From positions 32,163 through 96,162 of the forward strand of contig JAVJUA010000083.1 in NCBI GenBank assembly GCA_040219935.1: DNA of 64,000 nucleotides. The letters run 5' to 3'. Positions within the stretch are counted from its first letter, which is position 1; each line of letters opens with the position of its first letter. Positions 15,863 through 24,165 of this stretch are shown here, piece after piece. The translations under genes and the position numbers were made by a program. The stretch is from UBA7803 sp040219935 (GTDB lineage Bacteria > Pseudomonadota > Gammaproteobacteria > Pseudomonadales > Azotimanducaceae). The notes below the pieces were generated by a model. That model ran no database searches and was not told the DNA's origin. It saw only the letters and a program-made list of their open reading frames with translations.

Positions 15863-16714
15863 ATGACAGGCATTTCGTCCCGCCGCTGGTGGACCAAGAA
15901 ACTCACCCGCACCGGCGTCACGCTGGCCGGCGCGGCCGGCGTGCCGTTGCTGAGCCTTGGAGACACCCGCGCCTACGCGCTCACCTATCATCGGGTCGGT
16001 GACGTGCCGCGGGATCCGTTCTGCGTGTCGGTCCGAGATTTCGAACGCCAGGTGGCGGCGCTGGCAGCCCAGGGCAGGGCCGTGTCGCTCGATGACGTCG
16101 AAGCCTTCGTGCGCGGCGCTCGCGAATTGCCCCGTAACGCCTGCCTGGTCACCATCGACGACGGCATGCTCAGCACCTACACCGAAGCCGTACCGACGCT
16201 GGTGAAGCATGGTGTGCCTGCCGCCCTCTTCGTCAGCTCCAGCCTGATCGGCCGCTCGCTCGATGGGGCAGAAGAGCCCTACATGTCCTGGGCACAGCTG
16301 CGCGAAATCGCCGCGCTGCCCGGAATCGCCGTCGGCTCCCATGCGCACACGCATCGCTCGCTGGGTGCGCTGTCCCGGGACGATGCCTTCATCGAGGCGA
16401 GGACATCCAGAGAGATCCTCGAAGACCAGCTCGGCCGTCCGGTGCGTTGCTTTGCCTACCCGTTCGGCACAACGGGCGATTTCGATACCGGAACCGACGC
16501 GCTGCTGCGGGAGGCTGGCTACAGCCTGGCGTTCAATTCCATCCATGGCGCCATCCGCGCCGGCATGAATCCCGTGAGTCTGCCGCGAGTGAAGGTGGAA
16601 GGCGGCGAACCCCTGGCGTTGTTCGAGCTGGTCAGCCGCGGCGCCACGCTGCCCTGGCAGGTCGTCGATCGTCACCTGTGGCGGCTGCAGCGCATCCGCG
16701 AAGAGCGGATCTGA
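15863..16714 (+). CDS. Polysaccharide deacetylase (NodB homology, CE4)
   Basis: This 283-residue protein hydrolyses N-acetyl groups from sugar residues of a polysaccharide. Visible motifs are TYHRVG at the domain start, TIDDGMLST (equivalent to the TFDDG metal and base motif), and SHAHTHRSL with the H-x3-H zinc ligands. AYPFGT follows. An N-terminal basic and weakly hydrophobic stretch (residues 6-35) may be a membrane anchor. It is the first gene of a plus-strand exopolysaccharide-like run and is followed by the asparagine synthase-type gene after 12 bases. Confidence 0.9.
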   Translation: MTGISSRRWWTKKLTRTGVTLAGAAGVPLLSLGDTRAYALTYHRVGDVPRDPFCVSVRDFERQVAALAAQGRAVSLDDVEAFVRGARELPRNACLVTIDDGMLSTYTEAVPTLVKHGVPAALFVSSSLIGRSLDGAEEPYMSWAQLREIAALPGIAVGSHAHTHRSLGALSRDDAFIEARTSREILEDQLGRPVRCFAYPFGTTGDFDTGTDALLREAGYSLAFNSIHGAIRAGMNPVSLPRVKVEGGEPLALFELVSRGATLPWQVVDRHLWRLQRIREERI

Positions 16715-16726
16715 GGCGCCGCGTCC

Positions 16727-18646
16727 ATGTGTGGCATTGCCGGTATCGCAGGCTCGTTGACCCCGGACACCGCAGGGCGGGTGCAGGCGATGCTGCGGGC
16801 ACTGGAACATCGCGGCCCGGACCAGCACGGCCTGTGGTGCTCGGGGGCCAGCGGACACGGTGCGGTGCTGGGCCACCGCCGCCTGTCGATTCTCGACCTG
16901 AGCGAAGCCGGCCGTCAGCCGATGATCCACGCCGGCTCAGGTGTGGCGCTCAGCTACAACGGCGAGTGCTACAACTTCGCGGAGCTGCGCCGTGAGCTGG
17001 AGTCCCTCGGCCACCAGTTCCGCTCCCAGTCCGATACCGAGGTACTGCTCGCAGCGTACGTGGAGTGGGGTGAGCAGGCCATCGAGCGTTTGCGCGGCAT
17101 GTTCGCCATCGCCCTGTGGGATCCGCGGGAGCGGTCGTTGCTGATGGTGCGCGACCGCCTCGGCATCAAGCCCCTGTACTACGCGTGCACGGCCGGGCAA
17201 GTGGTGTTCGCCTCCGAGGTGCGCGCCATCCTGCAGGCCAATCCGGCGCTGCGGCGGCTGGACCGCGTGGCGCTGTCGGCGTACCTGTGGCACGGCTTCG
17301 TCCCCGGACCGCGAACACTGGTTGCCGACATCCAGCTCGTTCCAGCCGGCACGATGCTGCGCGTGCGTGACGATGGCCGGATCGAGGCGCCGCGCCGCTA
17401 CTGGCGGCTGCCACGCCCGAGTCCGTCGGCGGACGCCGAGTCCGCCCGCCTCGCAGCCGCAGAGGAACTCGAGCACGCCGTACGCTTGCGCCTGGTGAGT
17501 GACGTCCCACTTGGGGTGTTCCTCAGCGGCGGCGTCGATTCCTCGGTCATTGCCACGCTGGCGCAACGCAACTCGGCCAAGCCGATTCAGACCTTCAACA
17601 TCACGTTCGACGATGCAAAATTCGACGAGTCGTCTTACGCGGAGCGTGTCGCCCGCGCCCTCGGCACCGAGCACCACCGCATTCCGCTGACCGAGGCCAA
17701 CTTCCGCGAGCAGCTACCCGCAGCCCTCGATTCGCTGGATCAGCCCACGTTCGATGCCGTGAACACCTACTTTGTCAGCCGCGCCGTGCGCGAGGCGGGC
17801 TTGACGGTGGCGCTGTCCGGCGCGGGCGGCGACGAGCTGTTCGGGGGCTATGCGAGCTTCCGGGAGCTGCCCGCCATGCAGACGTGGTCGCGCCTGGCGC
17901 GCCCGCTGCCGGCGCGACTGCGCAATCTGCTGGCGGGCGCGGTGGCGCGCCTGGCGGCGGGCGCAGGCTCGGAAGTCCCGCCGCAGACCCGGTGGGGCAA
18001 GCTCGCGGACATTCTGGCAGCAGATGGCGACCCGGTGGCGCTCTATCAGTGTGCCTATGCGCTGTTCACCCGCCGAATGCATGCTGATCTGCAGCTTCGC
18101 GCCGACGAGCCCTTGATGTGGGGCCTGTATCCGGAACGGTATCAGGAGTTCGCGTCCGAAGTGGCCGGGATGGACCCGCTGTTCACGGTCAGCCATCTCG
18201 AGCTGCAAAGCTTCATCGGCGAGCGGCTGCTGCGCGATACCGACACCGCCAGCATGGCCGTTTCGCTGGAGGCGCGGGTGCCCATTCTGGATCACAAGTT
18301 CATAGAGGCGGTGTCGCGGCTGCCGGCCGAGAGCCGCTACCTGCCGCTGGGGCGCAAGGGTTTTCTCCGCGCCCTGATGGCCGACCACGTGCCGGCCGAC
18401 ATCTTCGACCGGCCGAAGGCCGGGTTCGAGCTGCCCCTGGAACTGTGGTGCAAGCGGTCTCTGCTGGCGGACATGGATGCGACCTTTCGGGATCTCAACC
18501 TGGCACACGCCATCGGCCTCGACGCCGAAGTCACCGCGCGCATCTGGCGCGCCTTCCGCAAGGGCGGCGCCGGGCTCTACTGGTCCCGGGTATGGGCTCT
18601 GTTCGTACTGATGCGCTGGTGCCAGCGCTACGGCGTCTACGTTTAG
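16727..18646 (+). CDS. Asparagine synthase-type glutamine amidotransferase (polysaccharide cluster)
   Basis: The 639-residue protein has an N-terminal Ntn glutaminase domain with the catalytic Cys2 (MCGIAGIAG) and a synthetase domain with the PP-loop LSGGVDSSVIA around residue 268. SGAGGDELFGGY and LEARVPILDHKFIE are further asparagine synthase signatures. Close relatives occur in exosortase-type polysaccharide clusters, where the amidated product is likely a sugar carboxylate or peptide rather than free asparagine. That role is inferred from context. It lies between the deacetylase and a glycosyltransferase with spacings of about 10 bases, indicating one operon. Confidence 0.88.
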   Translation: MCGIAGIAGSLTPDTAGRVQAMLRALEHRGPDQHGLWCSGASGHGAVLGHRRLSILDLSEAGRQPMIHAGSGVALSYNGECYNFAELRRELESLGHQFRSQSDTEVLLAAYVEWGEQAIERLRGMFAIALWDPRERSLLMVRDRLGIKPLYYACTAGQVVFASEVRAILQANPALRRLDRVALSAYLWHGFVPGPRTLVADIQLVPAGTMLRVRDDGRIEAPRRYWRLPRPSPSADAESARLAAAEELEHAVRLRLVSDVPLGVFLSGGVDSSVIATLAQRNSAKPIQTFNITFDDAKFDESSYAERVARALGTEHHRIPLTEANFREQLPAALDSLDQPTFDAVNTYFVSRAVREAGLTVALSGAGGDELFGGYASFRELPAMQTWSRLARPLPARLRNLLAGAVARLAAGAGSEVPPQTRWGKLADILAADGDPVALYQCAYALFTRRMHADLQLRADEPLMWGLYPERYQEFASEVAGMDPLFTVSHLELQSFIGERLLRDTDTASMAVSLEARVPILDHKFIEAVSRLPAESRYLPLGRKGFLRALMADHVPADIFDRPKAGFELPLELWCKRSLLADMDATFRDLNLAHAIGLDAEVTARIWRAFRKGGAGLYWSRVWALFVLMRWCQRYGVYV

Positions 18647-18656
18647 GGGGTGAGGT

Positions 18657-19637
18657 TTGCAACGCGGCGATAACACGAATTTCGAAGCGGTCCAGCGTCC
18701 TGTGGGGCGGCGTTACTGTCTGATCACGCCGTGCCGCAACGAAGCGAAGTTCATCGAGACCACGCTGCGCACGACGTGTGCCCAGAGCGTGCTGCCGGCC
18801 TTGTGGGTCATCGTCGACGACGGCTCCACCGACGCGACGCCCGAGATTCTCGCCCGTTATGCCGCGCAGCACGACTTCATCAAGGTGGTCAAGCGTCAGG
18901 ATCGCGGCGCGCGGGCGGTGGGGCCAGGCGTGGTGGAAGCCTTCTACGACGGCCTGTCGCGGGTGGATCTCGACGCGTTCGATTACGTCACCAAGTACGA
19001 CGGCGACCTCGAAGTGCCGCCGCGTTACTTCGAGCGTGCCATGGAGCTGATGGAAGCCGATCCCTACCTCGGCAACGTGTCCGGAAAGCTGTTCGAACGC
19101 CGTCCCGACGGCTCCCTGTTCGAAGAGCGCACCGGCGACGAGAACGCGGTCGGGCCGATCAAGTTCTATCGGGTCGCGTGCTTTCAGGAGATCGGCGGCT
19201 TCGTGCGTGAGGTGCAGTGGGACGGCATCGACGGACACGTCTGCCGGCTGAATGGCTGGATCGCCTGGTCCACTAACGATCCGGAGATGCGCATCATTCA
19301 TCTGCGGCCCATGGGCAGCTCCCAGCAGAACATTCAGGTGGGACGGGCGCGCTGGGGCAGGGGCAAGTACTTCATGGGCTCGGCCTGGTACTACGTGCTG
19401 GCATCGGCCCTCTACCGTTCCATAGAGCCGCCGTACGTGCTGGGAGGGCTCGGCATGATGTACGGCTACCTGAAGGCGGCATTGACCGGACACCGGCGTT
19501 ACGACAACCCCGAGTGCCGCCGCTACGTGCGGCGATTTGAGCGCGCCCAGCTGCTGCGGGGCAAGGCGCGGGCGCTGGCTCTGGAGAACGAGCGGATACG
19601 CCGGACGGGTCCCCCACCCACGCTGCGCGCCGCCTGA
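18657..19637 (+). CDS. Glycosyltransferase family 2
   Basis: This 326-residue cytoplasmic or membrane-associated GT-A fold enzyme starts at a TTG (18657) preceded by a GGGGGTGAGG purine run. The nucleotide-sugar domain covers about residues 19-230: LITPCRNEAKFIETTL, VIVDDGSTD, the DXD-type motif YDGDLEV, and the acceptor motif region WDGIDGHVCR. The C-terminal part contains a hydrophobic patch (GSAWYYVLASAL) that may contact the membrane. It is 10 bases after the amidotransferase gene. Donor and acceptor sugars cannot be predicted. Confidence 0.88.
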   Translation: MQRGDNTNFEAVQRPVGRRYCLITPCRNEAKFIETTLRTTCAQSVLPALWVIVDDGSTDATPEILARYAAQHDFIKVVKRQDRGARAVGPGVVEAFYDGLSRVDLDAFDYVTKYDGDLEVPPRYFERAMELMEADPYLGNVSGKLFERRPDGSLFEERTGDENAVGPIKFYRVACFQEIGGFVREVQWDGIDGHVCRLNGWIAWSTNDPEMRIIHLRPMGSSQQNIQVGRARWGRGKYFMGSAWYYVLASALYRSIEPPYVLGGLGMMYGYLKAALTGHRRYDNPECRRYVRRFERAQLLRGKARALALENERIRRTGPPPTLRAA

Positions 19638-19858
19638 CCGCGATCGGCGACCGCGTTCCGTCGCGCCGCGCCCGGCGGGCAAGATACTGGTCAGGAACGT
19701 TACAACTTCACTACGAGCGGCTGCTGTGCCGTTTGCGGCAGCCGACGTAGCATGAAGGCAGAAAGGCGGGGCGCTCGCGGACCTTGGCCGCCGTCTTCAG
19801 ATTCCGATCGCGTACTTGGCAACGGCTCCGCAGCAAGGGGAATGCGCGCCGCGCGTCC

Positions 19859-20788
19859 ATGAAAGTGTTTCTTCTCATCGCCATTGCAGCCCTGGTCGCT
19901 GCCGGTGCCTACTACGTCTATCTGGGCGCCAGAGCGTATCGCCTGGAAGCCGTCGACTTCGCGCCGGCGCGCAGCGCATCGCCGAAGCATCTGCAGCCAC
20001 CGATCGAAACCATTCATTGGCAGCTGCCGGACGGCGCCCGGCAGCGTGCTTTCTATATGCCGAGCCGCAATGGCGCCGCCATCGTCTACGTTCATGGCGC
20101 GCCGGGGAACGCGGCCGGGTTCGAGGATGACGCCAGGGCCATGGCGGCTTTCGGCTACGGGGCGCTGCTGGTAGACATGCCCGGGTACGGTGCCAGCGAA
20201 GGGAAGCGCGACTGGGGGTCTGCGTATCGACAATCCGTTCGCGCCGGCCTCGAGTTCCTGCAGCAGCGGCCGGAGATTGCTGCAGATCGGATCGCTGGAT
20301 TGGGTTACTCCATGGGCGCCCATACCATGGCGCGCGTGGCGGTGACAGACGATCGAATCAGCGCGCTGGTTTTGCTCGCCGGGTTCACCAACCTCCAGGA
20401 TCATCTGCACGTTCGTTTCCAGCGCCGGGTGCCGGGCATGGGTTACTTCGGCATGGCCGCAGCGGCCGCACACGGCGTCGACGTGCTCGGTATGGATATC
20501 GAGCAGGAGGTGGCGCGGCTGGACAGCGCTCCAGTTCTGGTGATCTCAGGAACACAGGATCATGTAATCCCTGCCGCCATGGCCGAAACGCTCGCCGACA
20601 AAGCGCCCCATGGCGAACTCTATCTCATAGACGGTGCCGGGCACGCCGGATTTGCCGAGATCGCGGGCGATGAATTCTACCGGCGCATTCATCAGTTTCT
20701 GGAATCAGCATGGCACGCAGCGGAGACCACCGCACCGACAAATTCGCGACGTCCTAACACCGGGGAGATATTGCATGGACAGGTCTGA
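19859..20788 (+). CDS. Alpha/beta hydrolase with N-terminal membrane anchor
   Basis: This 309-residue protein starts at 19859 with a hydrophobic segment (MKVFLLIAIAALVAAGAYYVYL) that is a signal anchor. The hydrolase domain has the oxyanion region VYVHGAPGNAAGF, DMPGYGASEG, the nucleophile elbow GYSMGAH, an acid in SGTQDHVIP, and the histidine in IDGAGHAGF. This is the serine aminopeptidase-like BEM46/YfhR type, often found in exopolysaccharide loci. The domain probably faces the periplasm. Its last 14 bases overlap the carrier protein gene, which points to translational coupling. Confidence 0.85.
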   Translation: MKVFLLIAIAALVAAGAYYVYLGARAYRLEAVDFAPARSASPKHLQPPIETIHWQLPDGARQRAFYMPSRNGAAIVYVHGAPGNAAGFEDDARAMAAFGYGALLVDMPGYGASEGKRDWGSAYRQSVRAGLEFLQQRPEIAADRIAGLGYSMGAHTMARVAVTDDRISALVLLAGFTNLQDHLHVRFQRRVPGMGYFGMAAAAAHGVDVLGMDIEQEVARLDSAPVLVISGTQDHVIPAAMAETLADKAPHGELYLIDGAGHAGFAEIAGDEFYRRIHQFLESAWHAAETTAPTNSRRPNTGEILHGQV

Positions 20789-21038
20789 GATCGAGCATCA
20801 CGTCAGAGACGTCGTCGTCGGATTGAACATTCTGGAGGCGCCCGAGCGGTTGGCCGAACAGACGAGCCTCTATGATGCGGGGATGACGTCACACGCCAGC
20901 GTACGGCTCATGCTGGCGTTGGAAGACCGATTCGACCTGGAGTTTCCGGACGAGATGCTGCAGCGCGAGAGCTTCGAATCCATCGATGCCATCACCCGGG
21001 CGATTCACGCCGTTCGATCCGGAGTGACGAGCGCTTGA
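20775..21038 (+). CDS. Acyl/aminoacyl carrier protein
   Basis: This 87-residue, strongly acidic protein has the carrier protein fold. ALEDRFDLEFPDEML matches helix II-III of ACPs. The phosphopantetheine serine is predicted to be Ser39 in DAGMTSHASVRLM, so the usual DSL is TSH here. It overlaps the hydrolase gene and is followed after 36 bases by the acyl-CoA dehydrogenase gene and then the amino acid:[carrier protein] ligase. It is therefore the likely acceptor of that ligase. It would need a phosphopantetheinyl transferase such as the one at 5020. Confidence 0.85.
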   Translation: MDRSEIEHHVRDVVVGLNILEAPERLAEQTSLYDAGMTSHASVRLMLALEDRFDLEFPDEMLQRESFESIDAITRAIHAVRSGVTSA

Positions 21039-21074
21039 ACCGCAGCGCCGAACAGCACCTCGGAGCACGAGCCG

Positions 21075-22262
21075 ATGACTGACGGATTGTCCAAGAACGG
21101 CTCTACGCGCGGCCAGGCGCTCGCCCGGCGCATGGACGAGATCGCCGATGGCGTAGCCGCGTTGCACGCCGATGCGGTCGACCGTGATGCGCGTTTTCCG
21201 CACGAGACGTTTGCCGCGCTGCGGCAGGCCGGCATGCTCAGTGCCGGAGTACCAGAAGCGCTGGGCGGAGCAGGGTGCGCGCTCCGCGAGCTGGCGGAGC
21301 TGTGCACGATTCTCGCCCAGCGCTGTGCCTCCAGCGCCATGATCCTGGCCATGCACTACATCCAGGTGGCCTGCATCGTCCGGTACCGGGATCACAGTGC
21401 GCCGCTTGCGGACTACCTGAGGCGCCTCGCTGCCGAGCAGCGTCTGATCGCCTCGGTGACCTCCGAGGTCGGGACAGACGGCGACATGCGTCGCAGCATT
21501 ACGGCGCTGCAGTCGGCGGAAGGTCGAGTCACCTGCACCAAGCACGCGACCACCGTTTCCTATGGCCTGCATGCCGATGACCTGCTGCTCACCGCGCGGC
21601 GCGCAGACGACGCGCCGGATAGCGATCAGCGACTCATCCTGGCGCTCTCGGGTGGTTACCGACTGGATTCAACGGGCGCATGGGACACCCTGGGCATGCG
21701 CGGGACGTGCAGCCCCGGCGGCGTCGTGACCCTCGAAGGCGAATCCTGGCAGGTGCTGCCGGCGCCGTTCGGTGACATCGCCGCCGCGACCATGGTGCCG
21801 GTATCGCACATTCTCTGGTCGGCATGCTGGCTCGGCATCGCCACGGACGCAGCGGCCCGGGCTCGTGCCATCGTGCAGCGCAAGGCCCGCAGCGATCAGC
21901 GCGCCGCGCTGCCGGCCGCAGCCCGGCTCGCCAACGTGGATGGCAAACTGCAGCTCATGCGCGGCGACCTCGGCGCCGTGATTCGTGAACATGAAGACGC
22001 GACGGCGACAGCTGATGCGCGTCTGATGTCCAGCCTGGGGTTGGCCATTCGCTACAACAACCTCAAGCTCAACAGCTCCCGGTTGGTGGTCGAGATCGTC
22101 ACCGAGGCGCTCGAGATCTGCGGCATCAGCGCATACCGGAACGATTCCGAATCGAGCCTCGGCCGGCACCTGCGCGACGCGCTGTCGGCGCCGCTGATGA
22201 TCAGCAACGACAGAATCCGCCAGAATACCGCCACCCTGCACATGGTGTACAAGAACCGATGA
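21075..22262 (+). CDS. Acyl-CoA dehydrogenase-like flavoprotein
   Basis: This 395-residue protein has the acyl-CoA dehydrogenase fold: helical N-terminus (FPHETFAALRQAGML, GVPEALGGAG), central beta domain (VTSEVGTDGDMRRS ... LDSTGAWDTLGMRGTCSPGG), and C-terminal helices ending RHLRDALSAPLMISNDRI. At the position of the usual catalytic glutamate (xYEGTN) this protein has MISND, so the base is absent or elsewhere. Lying between a carrier protein and its aminoacylating ligase, it may oxidise a carrier-bound aminoacyl thioester, as flavoprotein dehydrogenases do for prolyl-carriers in pyrrole pathways. That is inference. Its stop overlaps the ligase start (ATGA). Confidence 0.85.
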   Translation: MTDGLSKNGSTRGQALARRMDEIADGVAALHADAVDRDARFPHETFAALRQAGMLSAGVPEALGGAGCALRELAELCTILAQRCASSAMILAMHYIQVACIVRYRDHSAPLADYLRRLAAEQRLIASVTSEVGTDGDMRRSITALQSAEGRVTCTKHATTVSYGLHADDLLLTARRADDAPDSDQRLILALSGGYRLDSTGAWDTLGMRGTCSPGGVVTLEGESWQVLPAPFGDIAAATMVPVSHILWSACWLGIATDAAARARAIVQRKARSDQRAALPAAARLANVDGKLQLMRGDLGAVIREHEDATATADARLMSSLGLAIRYNNLKLNSSRLVVEIVTEALEICGISAYRNDSESSLGRHLRDALSAPLMISNDRIRQNTATLHMVYKNR

Positions 22263-23185
22263 GTGCCACGTCAAAGACTGCCTGGTCGAGCAGTGAACTC
22301 ACCGACGCCCTGATTCGCGAGCGCCTCTGGTTTCCCAGCGGGGTGCCGGGCGTGTACGGCCGCAGCGGTGCGTTCGAGGATGTGGTGACCGCTTTCGACG
22401 CCATCGTCACCGGCATGGCGCACGCCGATGGCGCCGAGCGGGTGTACTTTCCGCCCGTTGTGTCGCGCCAGGCGCTGGTCACCACCGAATACATGCAGTC
22501 GTTTCCGTCGTTGTGCGGTTCGATCCACAGCTTCTGCGGCGATGAGCGGGCGCACCGTGATCTGATGTCCACGGTGGCGGAGGAGGGCGACTGGGGTGCG
22601 CACCTGGCGCAGACGGCGCTGACCCTCACGCCGGCGGCCTGTTATCCGCTCTATCCCACCCTTAGTGGCACGCTGGCCCCTGGCGGCGGACTATTCGACC
22701 TCAGCTCCTACGTGTTCCGCCATGAGCCCTCAGACGATCCCGCACGCCTGCAGATCTTCCGCATGCGGGAGAACGTCCGAGTCGGCACGGCCGATGAGGT
22801 ACGAGCCTGGCGGGCCCGGTGGATGGAGCGTGGGGTCGCGCTGCTCGAGTCGCTGGGCCTCGACGTCCGCCTGGAAGTCGCCAACGATCCGTTTTTCGGC
22901 CGTGCAGGGCGCATGCTCAAGGCCAACCAGCGCACCGATGCGGGCAAGTTCGAGATCGTGTCGCCAATCTGTGCCGATCAGGCCCTCACGGCATTGGCAT
23001 CATTCAACGTGCACGGCGACAAGTTCGGCCACGCCTTCGATATTCGCAGCAGCGACGGCGGGTGCGCACAGTCGGCCTGCTTCGGCTTCGGGCTGGAGCG
23101 CGTCGCGCTGGCGCTGTTCAGGACTCACGGGCTGGACCTCGGTCGCTGGCCGGAGGACGTGCGCCGGCAGCTGGCGTTGGCATGA
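22259..23185 (+). CDS. Amino acid:[carrier protein] ligase (SerRS-like, no tRNA-binding domain)
   Basis: This 308-residue protein is a stand-alone class II aminoacyl-tRNA synthetase catalytic core related to atypical archaeal SerRS but lacking the N-terminal tRNA-binding domain. Homologues in Bradyrhizobium and Agrobacterium activate glycine or alanine and transfer it to the phosphopantetheine of a carrier protein, not to tRNA. The expected zinc ligands appear as Cys128 (PAACYP), Glu171 (RMREN) and Cys274 (ACFGFGLER). Motif 2 (FRMRE) and motif 3 (GFGLERVALALF) are intact. It overlaps both neighbours by 4 bases. The cognate acceptor is probably the carrier protein at 20775. Confidence 0.92.
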   Translation: MSATSKTAWSSSELTDALIRERLWFPSGVPGVYGRSGAFEDVVTAFDAIVTGMAHADGAERVYFPPVVSRQALVTTEYMQSFPSLCGSIHSFCGDERAHRDLMSTVAEEGDWGAHLAQTALTLTPAACYPLYPTLSGTLAPGGGLFDLSSYVFRHEPSDDPARLQIFRMRENVRVGTADEVRAWRARWMERGVALLESLGLDVRLEVANDPFFGRAGRMLKANQRTDAGKFEIVSPICADQALTALASFNVHGDKFGHAFDIRSSDGGCAQSACFGFGLERVALALFRTHGLDLGRWPEDVRRQLALA

Positions 23186-24165
23186 CGCGGTATCGGGTGA
23201 TCGACGTCGATACCGGGCGTCACTCGGCGAGCCTGCTGAATACCAGCGATCGGGACTGGCCGGAGACCAACTGCTACGTCGATGTCTGGATCGAGTTGCT
23301 GCAGACGCTAGGCCTGGAGGCGTCTGCATGCCTGCCGTTCACCCTGGCCACGGACTTCGAAGACGATCAATGGATGTTCTTCAAGCCGCCCTTGGCCGAT
23401 CTCGAAGCGCTGTACGGAATCCGGGTAGAAGAGCTGACGTTGTGGCGGTCCCTGGCCGCGCACTGCGTCGCTCAGGTGGCGGCGGGTAAGCTGCCGTTGG
23501 TCGAGGTGGATGCCTTCTACCTGCCGGATACCCGTGCGACCGATTACCGAACCAACCACACCAAGACCAGCATCGCGATCAACGCCATAGCGCCGGAGTC
23601 TGGCGAGCTCGGCTACTTTCACAACCGCGGCTATCACCAGCTCGACGGCGACGACTTCGATGGACTCTTCCGGCTCGAGGCCCCACCCCTGGCCGGATAC
23701 CTGCCGCCGTATTGTGAAATCCTCAAGATCGACCGGCTGCATCGGCTGGACGACCGGGAGCTGCGCGCGCGATCACTTGAGCTGGTTCGGCATCACCTCG
23801 GCCGAGCGCCGGCGCGCAACCCCATCGACCGTTTCCGCGACGGCATCGACGAGCACCTCGCCTGGGTGCTGGAACGGGACCTAGAGGCCTATCATGCCTA
23901 CGTCTTCGCCTCCGTTCGCCAATGCGGTGCGGCCTTCGAGTGCGCGGAAACGCTAATGCACTGGCTCGGCAACGCCGCAGACCCGGCCTGGGCTCGGGTG
24001 GCCGAGCACTTCGGCACGATCAGCCGCACGTCGAAAACGCTGGTGATGAAACTGGCACGGATCGTCAATTCCGGCCAGATGCGCGATCTCTCCGGTCACT
24101 TCGACGCCATGGCCGCAGCCTGGACCGATGCCTATGGCGGCCTGCACGACCTGGTCCGGGCCTGA
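23182..24165 (+). CDS. DUF1839-family protein
   Basis: The 327-residue cytoplasmic protein belongs to a family of unknown function (DUF1839) that is repeatedly found beside amino acid:[carrier protein] ligases. Conserved-looking stretches are NCYVDVWIELLQTLG, DFEDDQWMFFKPPLADLEALYG, PLVEVDAFYLPDT and TNHTKTSIAINAI. No catalytic motif is recognised. Acidic and histidine residues (FHNRGYHQLDGDDFDGLF) could hold a ligand. By association it may be a transferase moving the aminoacyl group from the carrier to an acceptor. It overlaps the ligase gene (ATGA) and the next gene (TGATG). Confidence 0.8.
   Translation: MTRYRVIDVDTGRHSASLLNTSDRDWPETNCYVDVWIELLQTLGLEASACLPFTLATDFEDDQWMFFKPPLADLEALYGIRVEELTLWRSLAAHCVAQVAAGKLPLVEVDAFYLPDTRATDYRTNHTKTSIAINAIAPESGELGYFHNRGYHQLDGDDFDGLFRLEAPPLAGYLPPYCEILKIDRLHRLDDRELRARSLELVRHHLGRAPARNPIDRFRDGIDEHLAWVLERDLEAYHAYVFASVRQCGAAFECAETLMHWLGNAADPAWARVAEHFGTISRTSKTLVMKLARIVNSGQMRDLSGHFDAMAAAWTDAYGGLHDLVRA

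Noticed and set aside
22259..23185. Seryl-tRNA synthetase
   Set aside because: The tRNA-binding N-terminal domain is absent, length is only 308 residues, and a carrier protein gene is adjacent. This is the amino acid:[carrier protein] ligase family.
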